Positions 1 through 8,724 of a stretch of DNA of 64,000 nucleotides are shown in pieces. How positions within the stretch are numbered: position 1 is the first letter of the stretch; each line of letters opens with the position of its first letter. The stretch lies in the NCBI GenBank assembly GCA_964600235.1, contig CAZRIV010000003.1, positions 1 to 64,000 of the forward strand. The letters are read 5' to 3'. The stretch comes from MWEI01 sp964600235 (GTDB lineage: Bacteria > Desulfobacterota > Desulfomonilia > UBA1062). The notes under the pieces are model-generated. The model was not told the DNA's origin. It searched no databases and saw only the letters and a list, made by a program, of their open reading frames with translations. Both the position numbers and the translations under genes were made by a program.

Positions 1-131
1 TGGGCAAGCGTGACGAGGAATTCGTCATGATCCTGGACATAGACAAGGTGTTCTCTCTCGAAGAGCTCTCCCTCGTCAGCCACTCCGGCCAGGCGTCCGG
101 TTCGGCCGACACGGTGGACCTGCTCGCATAG
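1..131 (+). CDS. cheW: CheW-like coupling protein, C-terminal end (partial)
   Basis: Only the last 42 residues lie in the window; the frame enters at base 3 and ends at TAG 129-131. The visible tail contains EEFVMILDIDKVFSLEEL, which matches the usual C-terminal strand and helix of CheW, then a short Ser/Gly-rich end. CheW couples chemoreceptors to the CheA kinase in the cytoplasm. cheR starts 17 bases later on the same strand, so this is the first visible gene of the chemosensory cluster. Because the body is missing, a longer protein ending in a CheW domain cannot be excluded. Confidence 0.75.
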   Translation, partial: GKRDEEFVMILDIDKVFSLEELSLVSHSGQASGSADTVDLLA

Positions 132-148
132 GCCGGGGGAAAGAGACC

Positions 149-1030
149 TTGTCGGGATATACACCAATACTGAAAACGGGCCGGGGATCTGCCCCCGGCA
201 CCGTTTTGTCCCAGGAGCTCTTCGGGAAGCTCTCTGAATTCATCTATGACACGTGCGGCATCAAGATGCCGGCAACGAAAAAGACCATGCTGGAGGCACG
301 GCTTGTCAAGAGGATGAGGGCCCTGGGACTCTCGTCCTTTCAGGAATACTGCTCTCTCCTCTTCAGCAAGGAGGGCAAGGAACGCGAGCTGGTGCACATG
401 ATCGACGCGGTCACCACGAACAAGACCGATTTCTTCCGGGAGGCCCAGCACTTCGACTACCTCGTGGAGGTGGCCGTGCCGAACCTCATCCGCTCCACAG
501 GGGCCGGTATCAGGAGACCGCTCATGATCTGGTCCGCCGCGTGCTCGTCGGGGGAAGAACCCTACACCCTCGCCATAGCCCTCGAGGAATACACGAGGAT
601 GAGGCCCGATTTCAGGTACATGGTGCTCGGCACCGACATCTCCACAAAGATGCTGGAGAGGGCCAAGCAGGCTGTCTATGACGAGGAGCGCATCATGCCC
701 GTGCCCATGGAACTCAGACGGAGATACCTCCTCAGAAGCAGGGATCCCCAGAGGAAGGATGTCAGGATAGTGCCGGCACTCAGGGCGAAGGTCCGTTTCC
801 GCTGGCTCAATTTCATGAACGATGACTTCGGCCTGAGGGAAAAGATGGACATCATCTTCTGCAGGAACGTACTCATCTATTTCGACCGCCCCACGCAGGA
901 AAAGGTGGTAGGCCGCCTGTGCATGCATCTGAACCCGGGAGGCTACCTCTTCACCGGTCATTCGGAGACTTTAAGTGGGATGAACCTGCCCATACAGGCA
1001 GTGGCCAACACGGTCTCCAGGAGGATCTAG
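149..1030 (+). CDS. cheR: Chemotaxis protein methyltransferase CheR
   Basis: CheR transfers methyl groups from S-adenosylmethionine to receptor glutamates. The 293-residue protein has the helical N-terminal domain (about 20-90) and a Rossmann methyltransferase domain. The SAM-binding segment SAACSSGEE is at 129-137, the acidic GTDIS loop at 161-165 and the NVLIYF motif at 240-245; TNKTDFFRE at 90-98 is the usual inter-domain signature. The start is TTG at 149, preceded by a purine-rich GGGGGAAAGAG; the next in-frame ATG would remove 39 residues. cheD follows with no gap. Confidence in the function is high, in the exact start moderate. Confidence 0.95.
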   Translation: MSGYTPILKTGRGSAPGTVLSQELFGKLSEFIYDTCGIKMPATKKTMLEARLVKRMRALGLSSFQEYCSLLFSKEGKERELVHMIDAVTTNKTDFFREAQHFDYLVEVAVPNLIRSTGAGIRRPLMIWSAACSSGEEPYTLAIALEEYTRMRPDFRYMVLGTDISTKMLERAKQAVYDEERIMPVPMELRRRYLLRSRDPQRKDVRIVPALRAKVRFRWLNFMNDDFGLREKMDIIFCRNVLIYFDRPTQEKVVGRLCMHLNPGGYLFTGHSETLSGMNLPIQAVANTVSRRI

Positions 1031-1585
1031 ATGCACGGGAGGAAGATCGCGCCCATCCAGGAACTCCCCCTCATCTACCTGAAACCGGGCGAGATGTACT
1101 TCGGAACCGAGCCGGCCAGGGTGGTCACGGTCCTGGGGTCGTGCATCTCCGTGATCATGTATCACCGCCGCACGAGGACCGGCGCCATCTGCCATGCCGT
1201 GATGCCCGCCATCGAACAGTCCACGAAGAAAAGGGCCTCTTCGACCGATATATTCCAATATGTGGACAGCTCCATGGAATGGATGCTGGACAGGTTCGAA
1301 AAGATGGGGGTCAAGGCCAAGGATCTCGAGGTGAAGATCTTCGGCGGCTCGGAAATCTTCTATGACAGCAGAAGGCAGGGAAAAACGGTATCCGTGGGCA
1401 GCAAGAACGTAGAGGCAACCATGAAGGCCATTGCGGAAAGGGGCCTGAAACTCAAGGCATGGAACGTTGGCGGCCACAAGGGACGCAAGGTGATCTTCTA
1501 TACGGACACGGGCGAGGTGTTTACCAAATTCGTATCCAAGGTGGCGCCGCAGGATTACATCACGGCTACGGGCAGGGAAAAATGA
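1031..1585 (+). CDS. cheD: Chemoreceptor glutamine deamidase CheD
   Basis: CheD deamidates specific glutamines of chemoreceptors and in some bacteria is a partner of CheC-type phosphatases. The 184-residue protein carries the catalytic cysteine in VLGSCIS (C38) and the catalytic histidine in GAICHAVMP (H55), in the order usual for the family. The ATG abuts the cheR stop, and the gene ends in an ATGA overlap with cheB, so cheR, cheD and cheB are translationally coupled. No CheC or CheX is visible in the cluster, so its partner is unknown here. Confidence 0.94.
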   Translation: MHGRKIAPIQELPLIYLKPGEMYFGTEPARVVTVLGSCISVIMYHRRTRTGAICHAVMPAIEQSTKKRASSTDIFQYVDSSMEWMLDRFEKMGVKAKDLEVKIFGGSEIFYDSRRQGKTVSVGSKNVEATMKAIAERGLKLKAWNVGGHKGRKVIFYTDTGEVFTKFVSKVAPQDYITATGREK

Positions 1586-2664
1586 AAAAGATCAAGGTCC
1601 TCATTGTCGATGATTCTGCCCTTGTGAGACAGACCCTCCAGGACATCCTCTCGGCCGACCCCAGGATAGAGGTGATCGGGCTGGCCACAGACCCCTACAG
1701 TGCTGCTGATAAACTGAGCAGAAATGTTCCCGATGTCATCACCCTGGACATCGAGATGCCCCGCATGGACGGACTGACCTTCCTCAAGAAGATCATGAGC
1801 CAGCACCCCATCCCGGTGGTCATCTGCTCGTCACTGGCCGGGAAAAACACCGAGACCGCACTGAAGGCCCTGGAGCTGGGCGCCGTGGAGGTGATCCACA
1901 AACCGGCCCTGGGAACCAAACAGATACTCCAGGAGTCCAGCACGCTGCTCTGCGATGTGGTAGTGGCTGCATCACGGACCACGGCGAAAAAGATATCCAA
2001 GGATACAGTCCTGGCACAGCCCAAGCTGAGTGCGGACGTGATCATCTCCAAGGCCAGGCCGGACGGGATTCTCCAGACCACCGAGAAGGTGGTGGCCGTG
2101 GGGGCATCCACGGGCGGTACCGAGGCTTTGAAAACCTTTCTGGAGGCCATGCCCCGGGACTGTCCGGGGATCGTCATCGTGCAGCATATGCCCGAAGGCT
2201 TCACCTCGGCCTTTTCCAAACGCCTCGACTCGCTGTGCCGGATCACCGTGAAAGAGGCCGCCAACAACGATACCGTGCTGCCCGGCCATGCCCTCATCGC
2301 GCCGGGGAACCACCATCTCCTGCTCAAACGCAGCGGCGCGCGCTACTTTGTGGAGATCAAGGACGGGCCGCTCGTCTCCCGCCACCGCCCCTCGGTTGAC
2401 GTCCTCTTCCGCTCGGCTGCGCGTTATGCAGGCAGAAACGCCATCGGCGTCATCATGACCGGCATGGGGGACGACGGGGCCAAGGGCATGCTCGAGATGA
2501 AGGAGGCCGGGGCCTATACCCTTGCCCAGAACGAGGAAACCTGCATCGTGTTCGGCATGCCCCATGAGGCCATCAAGCAAGGCGGCGTGGACAGGGTTCT
2601 CGCCCTGGAGGCCATAGCCCCTGAGATCATGCGGAACTACCAGTACGCACTGAAGACAGGATAG
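1582..2664 (+). CDS. cheB: Protein-glutamate methylesterase/response regulator CheB
   Basis: CheB removes methyl groups from receptors and can deamidate them; phosphorylation by CheA activates it. The 360-residue protein has a receiver domain (about 3-125) with D10/D11 and phospho-acceptor D56, then a linker, then the esterase domain (about 165-355) with the Ser-His-Asp triad visible as S176 in GASTGG, H202 in VQHMP and D298 in GMGDDG. The ATG at 1582 overlaps the cheD stop by four bases. The frame is open further upstream, but that part lies inside cheD and has no CheB-like sequence. Confidence 0.96.
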   Translation: MKKIKVLIVDDSALVRQTLQDILSADPRIEVIGLATDPYSAADKLSRNVPDVITLDIEMPRMDGLTFLKKIMSQHPIPVVICSSLAGKNTETALKALELGAVEVIHKPALGTKQILQESSTLLCDVVVAASRTTAKKISKDTVLAQPKLSADVIISKARPDGILQTTEKVVAVGASTGGTEALKTFLEAMPRDCPGIVIVQHMPEGFTSAFSKRLDSLCRITVKEAANNDTVLPGHALIAPGNHHLLLKRSGARYFVEIKDGPLVSRHRPSVDVLFRSAARYAGRNAIGVIMTGMGDDGAKGMLEMKEAGAYTLAQNEETCIVFGMPHEAIKQGGVDRVLALEAIAPEIMRNYQYALKTG

Positions 2665-4500
2665 GTGTCAGGGCTCATGAAAAGCATATTCCACTACATT
2701 AAGAACCGATCAGGCCGCAGCCGCCCGCTTCATGGGGGAACAGCCGAAATAAGCCAGTGGTCAGCGGCCCTGAAGGACATCGGGCACAGGCTTGACGGCC
2801 TGGTGGCCTCCTCGGAGAAGACCTTCCTCTCCCTTGGAGAACACTTAAGGGAGTTCTATCAGCGGGCCCAGGACATGTGCGGCAAATCGAGCGACATGGT
2901 CGCCGTCATGACCGGTGAGAGTTTTTCCGAGGCAATCGACGGCCTGAGTGACATACTGAAGGAGCTCGAGGAGTTCATGGGAAGCCCGGAGAAGAGCCTG
3001 GGAGGGACCGTGGAGGTCTTCAATGAACACCTTTCGACGCTCAAGAAGGTGTCTTCGTCCTTGGACGGGCTCAACATGCTCGTACTGAACCTTTCCATGC
3101 TGGGCTTCCTCACCCGCGTGGAGAACGCCCACATCTTCACCCATACCACGGGGTTCGCAAGCCTCACCGAGGACGTGAGAAACCTTGCTCAAACCATCAA
3201 AGAGAAGTCCAACCAGATTAGCTCGAAATCCGATTCGGTGCTGTCATTCCTCTGTTCCGCCCAGGGCAAGGTGGCCGATCAAAAAACCTTACAGAACTCT
3301 CAGATGCACCTCATGCTGGAAAAGGCCGCGGACAACCATAAGCGCCTGACAAACAAGCATCGTGCCACGTCACAGTCGGCACGCATGATCGAACAGGGTA
3401 CGAGGAAAATCGCCTCGTCCATAGGTGACATCGTCATGTCCATGCAGTTCCACGACATCACACGCCAGCAGGTGGAGCACGTGAAAGAGGTCACCGAGAA
3501 CCTCGACGCAAAGATAAATGAAGGAGGACACGGCCTTGAAGACGTCGCGGCCTTTGTACGTGACGTGTGCGACCTCCAGCATGCCCAGATCAGGAAGTCC
3601 ACGGACGACCTCACAGGCGCCGTGGCCAAGATCATAAAGAACCTCCATGCCATCAGCGCGAGCGTGGGGGAGATCCGGAACGTGACCGAGAACGCGGCCA
3701 TGGCATCGGAAACGCAAGGGGTCTCGTTCATGGAGGAGATCGATGCCGGCATCTCCTCGATCATCACGTCCATGAAGGACTCCTCCGAAGAACAGGCAAA
3801 GGTCACACAGACAGTCAATTCGACAAGCGAGATGGTCTCCGAGATGTCCGGGTTTGTCCGGGATATCGAGACCATGGGCATGAATCTTCAGCTCATCGCG
3901 TTGAACGCCCGCATCAAGGCCGCACATCTCGGCCGGGAGGGGGCGGTCCTGGACACTATTTCCGGCGGCATCTACGATCTCTCGAAGACCGCACGCGAAG
4001 ACACACATCACCTCAGTGACATGCTCGCAGACCTGGTAAGCCTTTCTGGGACCTTCAGGGAAGACTACCAGGGTATCCAGGAAGGACGGGGCCAGGCGAT
4101 GGAGCGCATCGTGGAAAATCTCAATGGACTCATTTCTTCGCTCCAGGACATCGACAGGAAAGCGCTCACTATGCTCACCGAACTTTCAGGGCTCACGGAA
4201 CGCCTCATGGAGGATATCGAAGCAGTGGCCGGGGGCATCACCGTACACAAGGAACTGGAGACGCGGCTTTACGAGGTGATGGACGCAGTCCTGGATGTTG
4301 CGGACGGTGCACGCAAGATCAGCCCTGCGAGGCGCATCGATGCAACCTCCTCGTTCTTCACCGACATAGACAAGCTCTACACCATGGAAAGCGAGCGCGA
4401 GATCCACATGAGGCAGGTCGAAGGATCTGCCGGGCTACCAGAAAAAAACAAGCCTGCACCGCCTGTCGATGAACTGGGCGACAACGTGGAGCTTTTCTGA
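2665..4500 (+). CDS. Soluble methyl-accepting-chemotaxis-like coiled-coil protein
   Basis: A 611-residue, mostly helical protein rich in heptad-like stretches, with no signal peptide or membrane segment, so it should be cytoplasmic. Near residues 398-430 it has a segment with LIALNARIKAAHLG, recalling but not equal to the canonical receptor hairpin tip (LLALNAAIEAAR). It sits between cheB and the STAS/cheY/cheA genes, which suggests a receptor-like or scaffolding role in this pathway. The GTG start directly follows the cheB stop; ATG at 2677 is an alternative. A classical sensory domain is not recognisable, so the input signal is unknown. Confidence 0.72.
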   Translation: MSGLMKSIFHYIKNRSGRSRPLHGGTAEISQWSAALKDIGHRLDGLVASSEKTFLSLGEHLREFYQRAQDMCGKSSDMVAVMTGESFSEAIDGLSDILKELEEFMGSPEKSLGGTVEVFNEHLSTLKKVSSSLDGLNMLVLNLSMLGFLTRVENAHIFTHTTGFASLTEDVRNLAQTIKEKSNQISSKSDSVLSFLCSAQGKVADQKTLQNSQMHLMLEKAADNHKRLTNKHRATSQSARMIEQGTRKIASSIGDIVMSMQFHDITRQQVEHVKEVTENLDAKINEGGHGLEDVAAFVRDVCDLQHAQIRKSTDDLTGAVAKIIKNLHAISASVGEIRNVTENAAMASETQGVSFMEEIDAGISSIITSMKDSSEEQAKVTQTVNSTSEMVSEMSGFVRDIETMGMNLQLIALNARIKAAHLGREGAVLDTISGGIYDLSKTAREDTHHLSDMLADLVSLSGTFREDYQGIQEGRGQAMERIVENLNGLISSLQDIDRKALTMLTELSGLTERLMEDIEAVAGGITVHKELETRLYEVMDAVLDVADGARKISPARRIDATSSFFTDIDKLYTMESEREIHMRQVEGSAGLPEKNKPAPPVDELGDNVELF

Positions 4501-4523
4501 TCAGGGATACAAAGGAGCAGCCG

Positions 4524-4874
4524 ATGGCACAGATACACTTGGAAGACAAAGACAATGCCCGCATCATCCGCGTACAGGGAAGCCTGTCCATACTGGATTC
4601 CTCTGTCTTGAGAGAGCACCTTCTGGAAGCCCTCTCGACCCGGAAAGACGTCATCATGGACCTCATGGAGACCGACACCATGGATGTCGCATGCATGCAG
4701 GTGTTGTGCTCGGCCCATAAGACCTTTTTCAAGGCAGGAAAAACCATGCGTGTGGCCGGTGAATTATCTTCCGGCGTCACCTTGTCATTGAATTCAATAG
4801 CACTGGATCCCCGATCCTGCGACAGAGAACCCCATGGCACGTGCCTGTGGGCCACAGGAGGAGCATATGAGTAA
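4524..4874 (+). CDS. STAS-domain protein in the chemotaxis operon
   Basis: A 116-residue protein whose first 95 or so residues read as a STAS fold: a strand with ARIIRVQGSLSI, then VIMDLMETDTMDVACMQVL, where anti-sigma-factor antagonists usually have a D-S/T-S phosphosite. Here the equivalent stretch is DTMDVACM, so the typical phosphorylatable serine is not obvious. Its last bases overlap the start of cheY by eight, so the two are coupled. STAS proteins next to cheY and cheA are known in other bacteria, but what this one binds cannot be told from sequence. Confidence 0.8.
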   Translation: MAQIHLEDKDNARIIRVQGSLSILDSSVLREHLLEALSTRKDVIMDLMETDTMDVACMQVLCSAHKTFFKAGKTMRVAGELSSGVTLSLNSIALDPRSCDREPHGTCLWATGGAYE

Positions 4875-5232
4875 GACCATCCTGAGCGTTGATGATTCGG
4901 CGAGCATCCGCCAACTGGTCGTATTCACGCTTGAGAAAGAGGGCTACACCGTGGTTTCGGCCGTGGACGGCCAGGACGCGCTGGCCAAGGTGAGGGGCAA
5001 GGCGGTGGACATGGTGATCACCGACCTGAACATGCCCAACATGGACGGAATCGAGCTGATCCAGGCACTCAGGTCCGATGCGGCCTTCAAGTTCACCCCC
5101 ATCGTGATGCTTACCACAGAGTCGGCCGCGAACAAGAAGGATGCGGGCAAACAGACGGGCGCCACGGGCTGGATCGTGAAGCCCTTCAAGCCCGAACAGC
5201 TCATCTCCGTGGTGAAGAGGCTGCTCGGATGA
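4867..5232 (+). CDS. cheY: Chemotaxis response regulator CheY
   Basis: A single receiver domain of 121 residues with no output domain, as in CheY. The acidic pair is D9/D10, the phospho-acceptor D53 lies in ITDLNMP, the conserved threonine in VMLTTES and the lysine in VKPFKP. Phosphorylated by CheA, it would act on a motor; in this genome either the flagellar switch or type IV pili could be the target. The start at 4867 is preceded by AGGAG in the end of the STAS gene; an upstream in-frame ATG at 4834 would add 11 unconserved residues. Confidence 0.93.
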   Translation: MSKTILSVDDSASIRQLVVFTLEKEGYTVVSAVDGQDALAKVRGKAVDMVITDLNMPNMDGIELIQALRSDAAFKFTPIVMLTTESAANKKDAGKQTGATGWIVKPFKPEQLISVVKRLLG

Positions 5233-5270
5233 GCACGGCACATACATCCAAACATATGAGGACGTGAGAT

Positions 5271-7382
5271 ATGGACGCACAGAAGGACCTGTACCGGGAA
5301 GAGGCATACGAACTCCTCGCAACCCTTGAAGGCGCTCTGCTGGAGCTGGAGCAGAACTCCGAGGACCTCGATATCGTGGGCAGGGTTTTCAGGGCCATGC
5401 ACACCATCAAGGGCTCAGGCGCCATGTTCGGCTTCGACGACATCGCGGCCTTCACCCACACCATCGAGACGGTCTACGACCTCATCAGGGACCGGGCGCT
5501 CAAGGTGACCCCCGACCTCATCAGCCTGACGCTCGCCTCTGCAGACCAGATCAAGGCCATGCTGGATGCCTCCCAGGGCTTGTGCACGGTATCCGCCGGC
5601 AAGACCGACGAGCTGAGCAGGGCCTTCGAGAGGTTTCTCCCCGGGGAAGAGAGTCAAGGTGAAAAGGAAGCACCGGCCAAGCCGGAAGCGTTCGCGACCG
5701 AACCCGCCGAGGACGCCTCGCTCCCCCTGGCCACCTACCGCATCCGCTTCAGGCCGCACAGAGACCTCTTCGCCAACGGCACCAACCCCATCCCCCTCAT
5801 AGCCGAGCTCAGGGACATGGGCGAGTGCGCCGTGGTCTGCCACATGAAGGACCTGCCCGACCTGAAGGACCTTGACCCCGAGTCGTGCTACACGAGCTGG
5901 GACATCATCCTGAGCACGAGGCGCGACATCAATACCATCAGGGACGTGTTCATCTTCGTGGAAGACTCCTGCGAGCTCTCCATAGAGCCCGTGGACACCC
6001 CGACTTCAGCCGAACCCGACGCAGGATACAAGAAGGTGGGCGAGATCCTTCTGGACCGCGGAGCCATTGCCAAGGACGACCTGGAAACAGCCCTGTCGAC
6101 CCAGAAGCGCATCGGCGAGGTGCTGCTGGAAAAAGGCGTGGTGGACAAGGCCGAGGTAGCATCGGCCCTGGCCGAACAGGAACAGGTCCGTGCCATGCGC
6201 AAGAAGCGCGCGGCAGCCGATGAGACATCGAGCATACGCGTGCCCGCCTCACGGCTCGATTCCCTGGTGAACCTGGTGGGTGAGCTGGTGACGGTTCAGG
6301 CCAGACTCACGGAGTTCTCGGCCAGAAAGGCCGACCCGGACCTCATCGGCATAGCCGAGGAGGTGGAGCGGCTCAGCTCCGAGCTCAGAGACATCTCCAT
6401 GGGCATCAGGATGCTGCCCATCGGCACCACCTTCGCCAAGTTCAAGCGCCTTGTGCGGGACCTTTCCGCCGAACTGGGAAAGGACATCAACTTCACCATG
6501 GAGGGAGAGGAAACGGAACTGGACAAGACAGTCATCGACAAGCTGTCCGACCCCCTGGTGCACCTCATCCGCAACAGCATCGACCACGGCATCGAGCGGC
6601 CCGACGTCAGGACCGCTGCAGGCAAGCCTCCCCAAGGGACCATACAGCTCTCGGCCACCCACTCCGGCGCGCATGTACTCATCTGCATAGCCGATGACGG
6701 CGCCGGGCTCGACGTGGACGTTATCCGGGCCAAGGCGGTCGCCAAGGGCATCATCGCCGCCGATGCGGTCCTTTCCGACAAGGAGGTCCACGAGCTCATC
6801 TTCGCCCCGGGCTTTTCCACGGCTACAAATGTAACCAGCGTCTCGGGCAGGGGCGTGGGTATGGACGTGGTGAGGAGCAGCATCGAGAGCCTGAGCGGGG
6901 CCGTGGAAATCGCGAGCGCGAAGGGGACAGGCACCACCATCACCCTCAAGCTGCCGCTGACGCTGGCCATCATCGACGGGCTGCTGGTGAACATCGCCGG
7001 TGAGTCCTTCGTCGTCCCCCTGGGCGCCGTGGTGGAGTGCGTGGAACTCACCGAAGACGGCAGGCGGCACGCACACGGCCGCCACCTCATCAAGGTGCGC
7101 GAAGAGATCGTGCCCTACATCCCCCTGCGGGAGGTCTTCGGCATCAAGGGAGAAATACCTTCCATCGAGCAGGTGGTCATCACCGAACTGGGCGAGAAAC
7201 GCGTGGGCTTCGTGGTGGACAAGGTCATCGGTCAGCACCAGACCGTGATCAAAAACATGGGCCAGATGCTCAGAAACATCGACAACATCTCTGGAGCCAC
7301 CATCCTGGGCGACGGTTCCGTGGCGCTCATCCTCGACGTGCTCAAGCTCATGCAGCAGACCGAGCTGCAGGAGAACGCCTGA
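5271..7382 (+). CDS. cheA: Chemotaxis histidine kinase CheA with internal MshEN-like repeats
   Basis: A 703-residue CheA. Order: HPt domain (1-125) with the phospho-histidine H44 in AMHTIKGSG; a middle domain around 150-240; two consecutive 24-residue repeats at 255-278 and 280-303; dimerisation domain from about 322 (VPASRLDSLVNLVGEL); the ATPase domain with LIRNSIDHG, a DDGAGL box and GRGVGMDVV; and a C-terminal CheW-like domain. The two repeats resemble the c-di-GMP-binding MshEN motif of PilB/MshE ATPases but are separated by one residue rather than five. The gene ends the operon. All kinase boxes are present, so it should be active. Confidence 0.95.
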   Translation: MDAQKDLYREEAYELLATLEGALLELEQNSEDLDIVGRVFRAMHTIKGSGAMFGFDDIAAFTHTIETVYDLIRDRALKVTPDLISLTLASADQIKAMLDASQGLCTVSAGKTDELSRAFERFLPGEESQGEKEAPAKPEAFATEPAEDASLPLATYRIRFRPHRDLFANGTNPIPLIAELRDMGECAVVCHMKDLPDLKDLDPESCYTSWDIILSTRRDINTIRDVFIFVEDSCELSIEPVDTPTSAEPDAGYKKVGEILLDRGAIAKDDLETALSTQKRIGEVLLEKGVVDKAEVASALAEQEQVRAMRKKRAAADETSSIRVPASRLDSLVNLVGELVTVQARLTEFSARKADPDLIGIAEEVERLSSELRDISMGIRMLPIGTTFAKFKRLVRDLSAELGKDINFTMEGEETELDKTVIDKLSDPLVHLIRNSIDHGIERPDVRTAAGKPPQGTIQLSATHSGAHVLICIADDGAGLDVDVIRAKAVAKGIIAADAVLSDKEVHELIFAPGFSTATNVTSVSGRGVGMDVVRSSIESLSGAVEIASAKGTGTTITLKLPLTLAIIDGLLVNIAGESFVVPLGAVVECVELTEDGRRHAHGRHLIKVREEIVPYIPLREVFGIKGEIPSIEQVVITELGEKRVGFVVDKVIGQHQTVIKNMGQMLRNIDNISGATILGDGSVALILDVLKLMQQTELQENA

Positions 7383-7749
7383 GGGGATGAAAAGGAAATT
7401 CAAAGGGTGCACAAAGATCTGGCTGCATCAAGTGTCTGCATGGGGAGTGCACCCGGGTACGAGGGGCCGGAACTACTGAGGAAGCCGCCTGGTTAATCGA
7501 ACATTTCGTGAAGATCCTGCGAATTCCGGCCCCTTTGTCCCTTCGTGTGTTATGGCCTTAAGACCATAGCTTTATGGCCTTCAGACCAATGCTGTGTTAT
7601 GGCCTGCATGTCGTGCCCTTCCCCTCAAACAGGTTATGCCTTGATTTCCCTGGACTATTCATTTCCATGCCCATGAATATACCGCCGATAAGCCTGGCAT
7701 GGAAATCGCAGAAGTCTATCCATCTATTGAGCAATGAAAGGAGCACTCG
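7383..7749. other. Intergenic region with repeats, no gene supported
   Basis: Between cheA and the small zinc protein. It holds an 11-base inverted repeat (AGGGGCCGGAA at 7462-7472 and its complement at 7524-7534, 51 bases apart) and a short tandem array described separately. No open frame here has a family signature or a convincing ribosome site except the gene starting at 7750. Confidence 0.5.
7551..7610 (+). repeat. Degenerate tandem repeat, two and a half units
   Basis: The unit TATGGCCTTnAGACCAnnGC occurs at 7551-7570 and 7573-7592, and a partial third copy begins at 7598. Each unit is itself nearly palindromic (ATGGCCTTAAGACCAT). Period is about 22-25 bases. It lies upstream of the zinc-protein gene and could be a set of operator-like sites, but this is only inferred from form. 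Confidence 0.45.
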
Positions 7750-7977
7750 ATGCAAGCGGCACGGAAATTAGCTACCTGTTCCTGCGGCATCCATACCGAG
7801 ACCTCATGCTCAGGGTGCGGGATTCCCGTATGCAGACACTGCGGCCACCAGGAGATCACCACCTCTGATCCGAAACACATCGTTGTCGTCTTCTTCTGCC
7901 CTACCTGCAAGGCAGACCCCAAGATCAACTCCTGGGGCACGCTGTACTGGGAAGGGCTGGCCGGCTTATTCACCTGA
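7750..7977 (+). CDS. Small cysteine-rich (zinc-ribbon-like) protein
   Basis: A 75-residue protein with paired cysteines at C10/C12, C20/C23, C28/C31 and C50/C53, plus H15, H30 and H33, a pattern expected for one or two zinc-binding modules of B-box or ribbon type. The ATG at 7750 has an AAAGGAG ribosome site eight bases upstream, which supports it as a real gene. No signal peptide or membrane segment is evident. It stands alone, with the next gene on the opposite strand. The function is unknown. Confidence 0.65.
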   Translation: MQAARKLATCSCGIHTETSCSGCGIPVCRHCGHQEITTSDPKHIVVVFFCPTCKADPKINSWGTLYWEGLAGLFT

Positions 7978-8283
7978 TTCGAGACAGATACGGGAGGGCG
8001 ACTTCCCGTCTGACCGCGAGGGACAACACGAAGGCGCCATGCACCATGATAGACAACTTACGACCGCACACCCTAAGGACTTCATCATGAGGCGCCCTAA
8101 CACCACGAAGGGCTGCAGGCAACGGATGCACACCCGGCTCGAACCCCTATGAAACGTTGCCTCCAGCTCTCCTCGCGGCATTAATACCGGGATGCTCGGT
8201 CGAAAATCTCCATACACACCCGATACACTCTAAGAAGTGCATTGATCAGATAATTCGTGGCAAACGGAATTGTTTTTCTTTGT
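7978..8283. other. Intergenic region between convergent genes
   Basis: About 300 bases between the zinc-protein gene (+) and the C_GCAxxG_C_C gene (-). Open frames on both strands here lack ribosome sites and family signatures. I see no hairpin with a T-run strong enough to call a terminator. Confidence 0.4.
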
Positions 8284-8724
8284 TCATGTGATACTTTCAA
8301 GTATCTCAACCGCGGTCTGGACACACTGTACACATATCTTGTTCAGGTAGTCCTTCTCCAGGAATTGTCTTTGCCCTTCATCAGTCATGAGTTCACACCC
8401 GCCCAGGAGCTCACGGCAGATAACCGTTCCATGTTTTTCCGAGAACCGCTCCATCAGCTCCCGTGTCTTTGCATAGGTGATTTCCGTTGCTGTGCGGTCG
8501 TCATTTTGGCCTCTACCGTGTTTTGCCCCGAGGACAAGGATCCCACCGGTTACCGCCCCACAGACTTCCTCCTTCCTTCCCATGCCGGCCCCGAATCCAC
8601 ATGCGATTTTCAATACGGTGTTTTCATCAAGTTGGAGGTCATCACGGAAAGAATAAAAAACGGACTGGGCACAGTTGTACCCCCCAAGGAATTTCCTAAC
8701 CGCCATGTCGCTCTTGATACTCAA
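8284..8724 (-). CDS. C_GCAxxG_C_C family redox protein
   Basis: A 146-residue protein with the family's spaced cysteines: C18 in GYNCAQSVF, C42, C55 within the CGAVTGG core, C103, C110 and the CVQC pair at 131/134. Members are predicted redox-active or metal-binding proteins of anaerobes; the exact substrate is not known. I chose a TTG start at 8724-8722 because AAAGAGG lies just upstream and the sequence before it is not family-like; the frame stays open to 8877, so a longer form is possible. It is divergent from the prenyltransferase gene. Confidence 0.82.
   Translation of the reverse strand: MSIKSDMAVRKFLGGYNCAQSVFYSFRDDLQLDENTVLKIACGFGAGMGRKEEVCGAVTGGILVLGAKHGRGQNDDRTATEITYAKTRELMERFSEKHGTVICRELLGGCELMTDEGQRQFLEKDYLNKICVQCVQTAVEILESIT

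Noticed and set aside
7462..7534. Inverted repeat AGGGGCCGGAA as terminator of the che operon
   Set aside because: The 51-base spacing and absence of a T-run make a terminator unlikely.
7684..7691. GCCGATAA, a perfect sigma-28 -10
   Set aside because: No TAAA lies 15 or 16 bases upstream.
7574..7771. A 65-codon frame before the zinc-protein gene
   Set aside because: It overlaps the better supported gene and runs through the tandem repeat.
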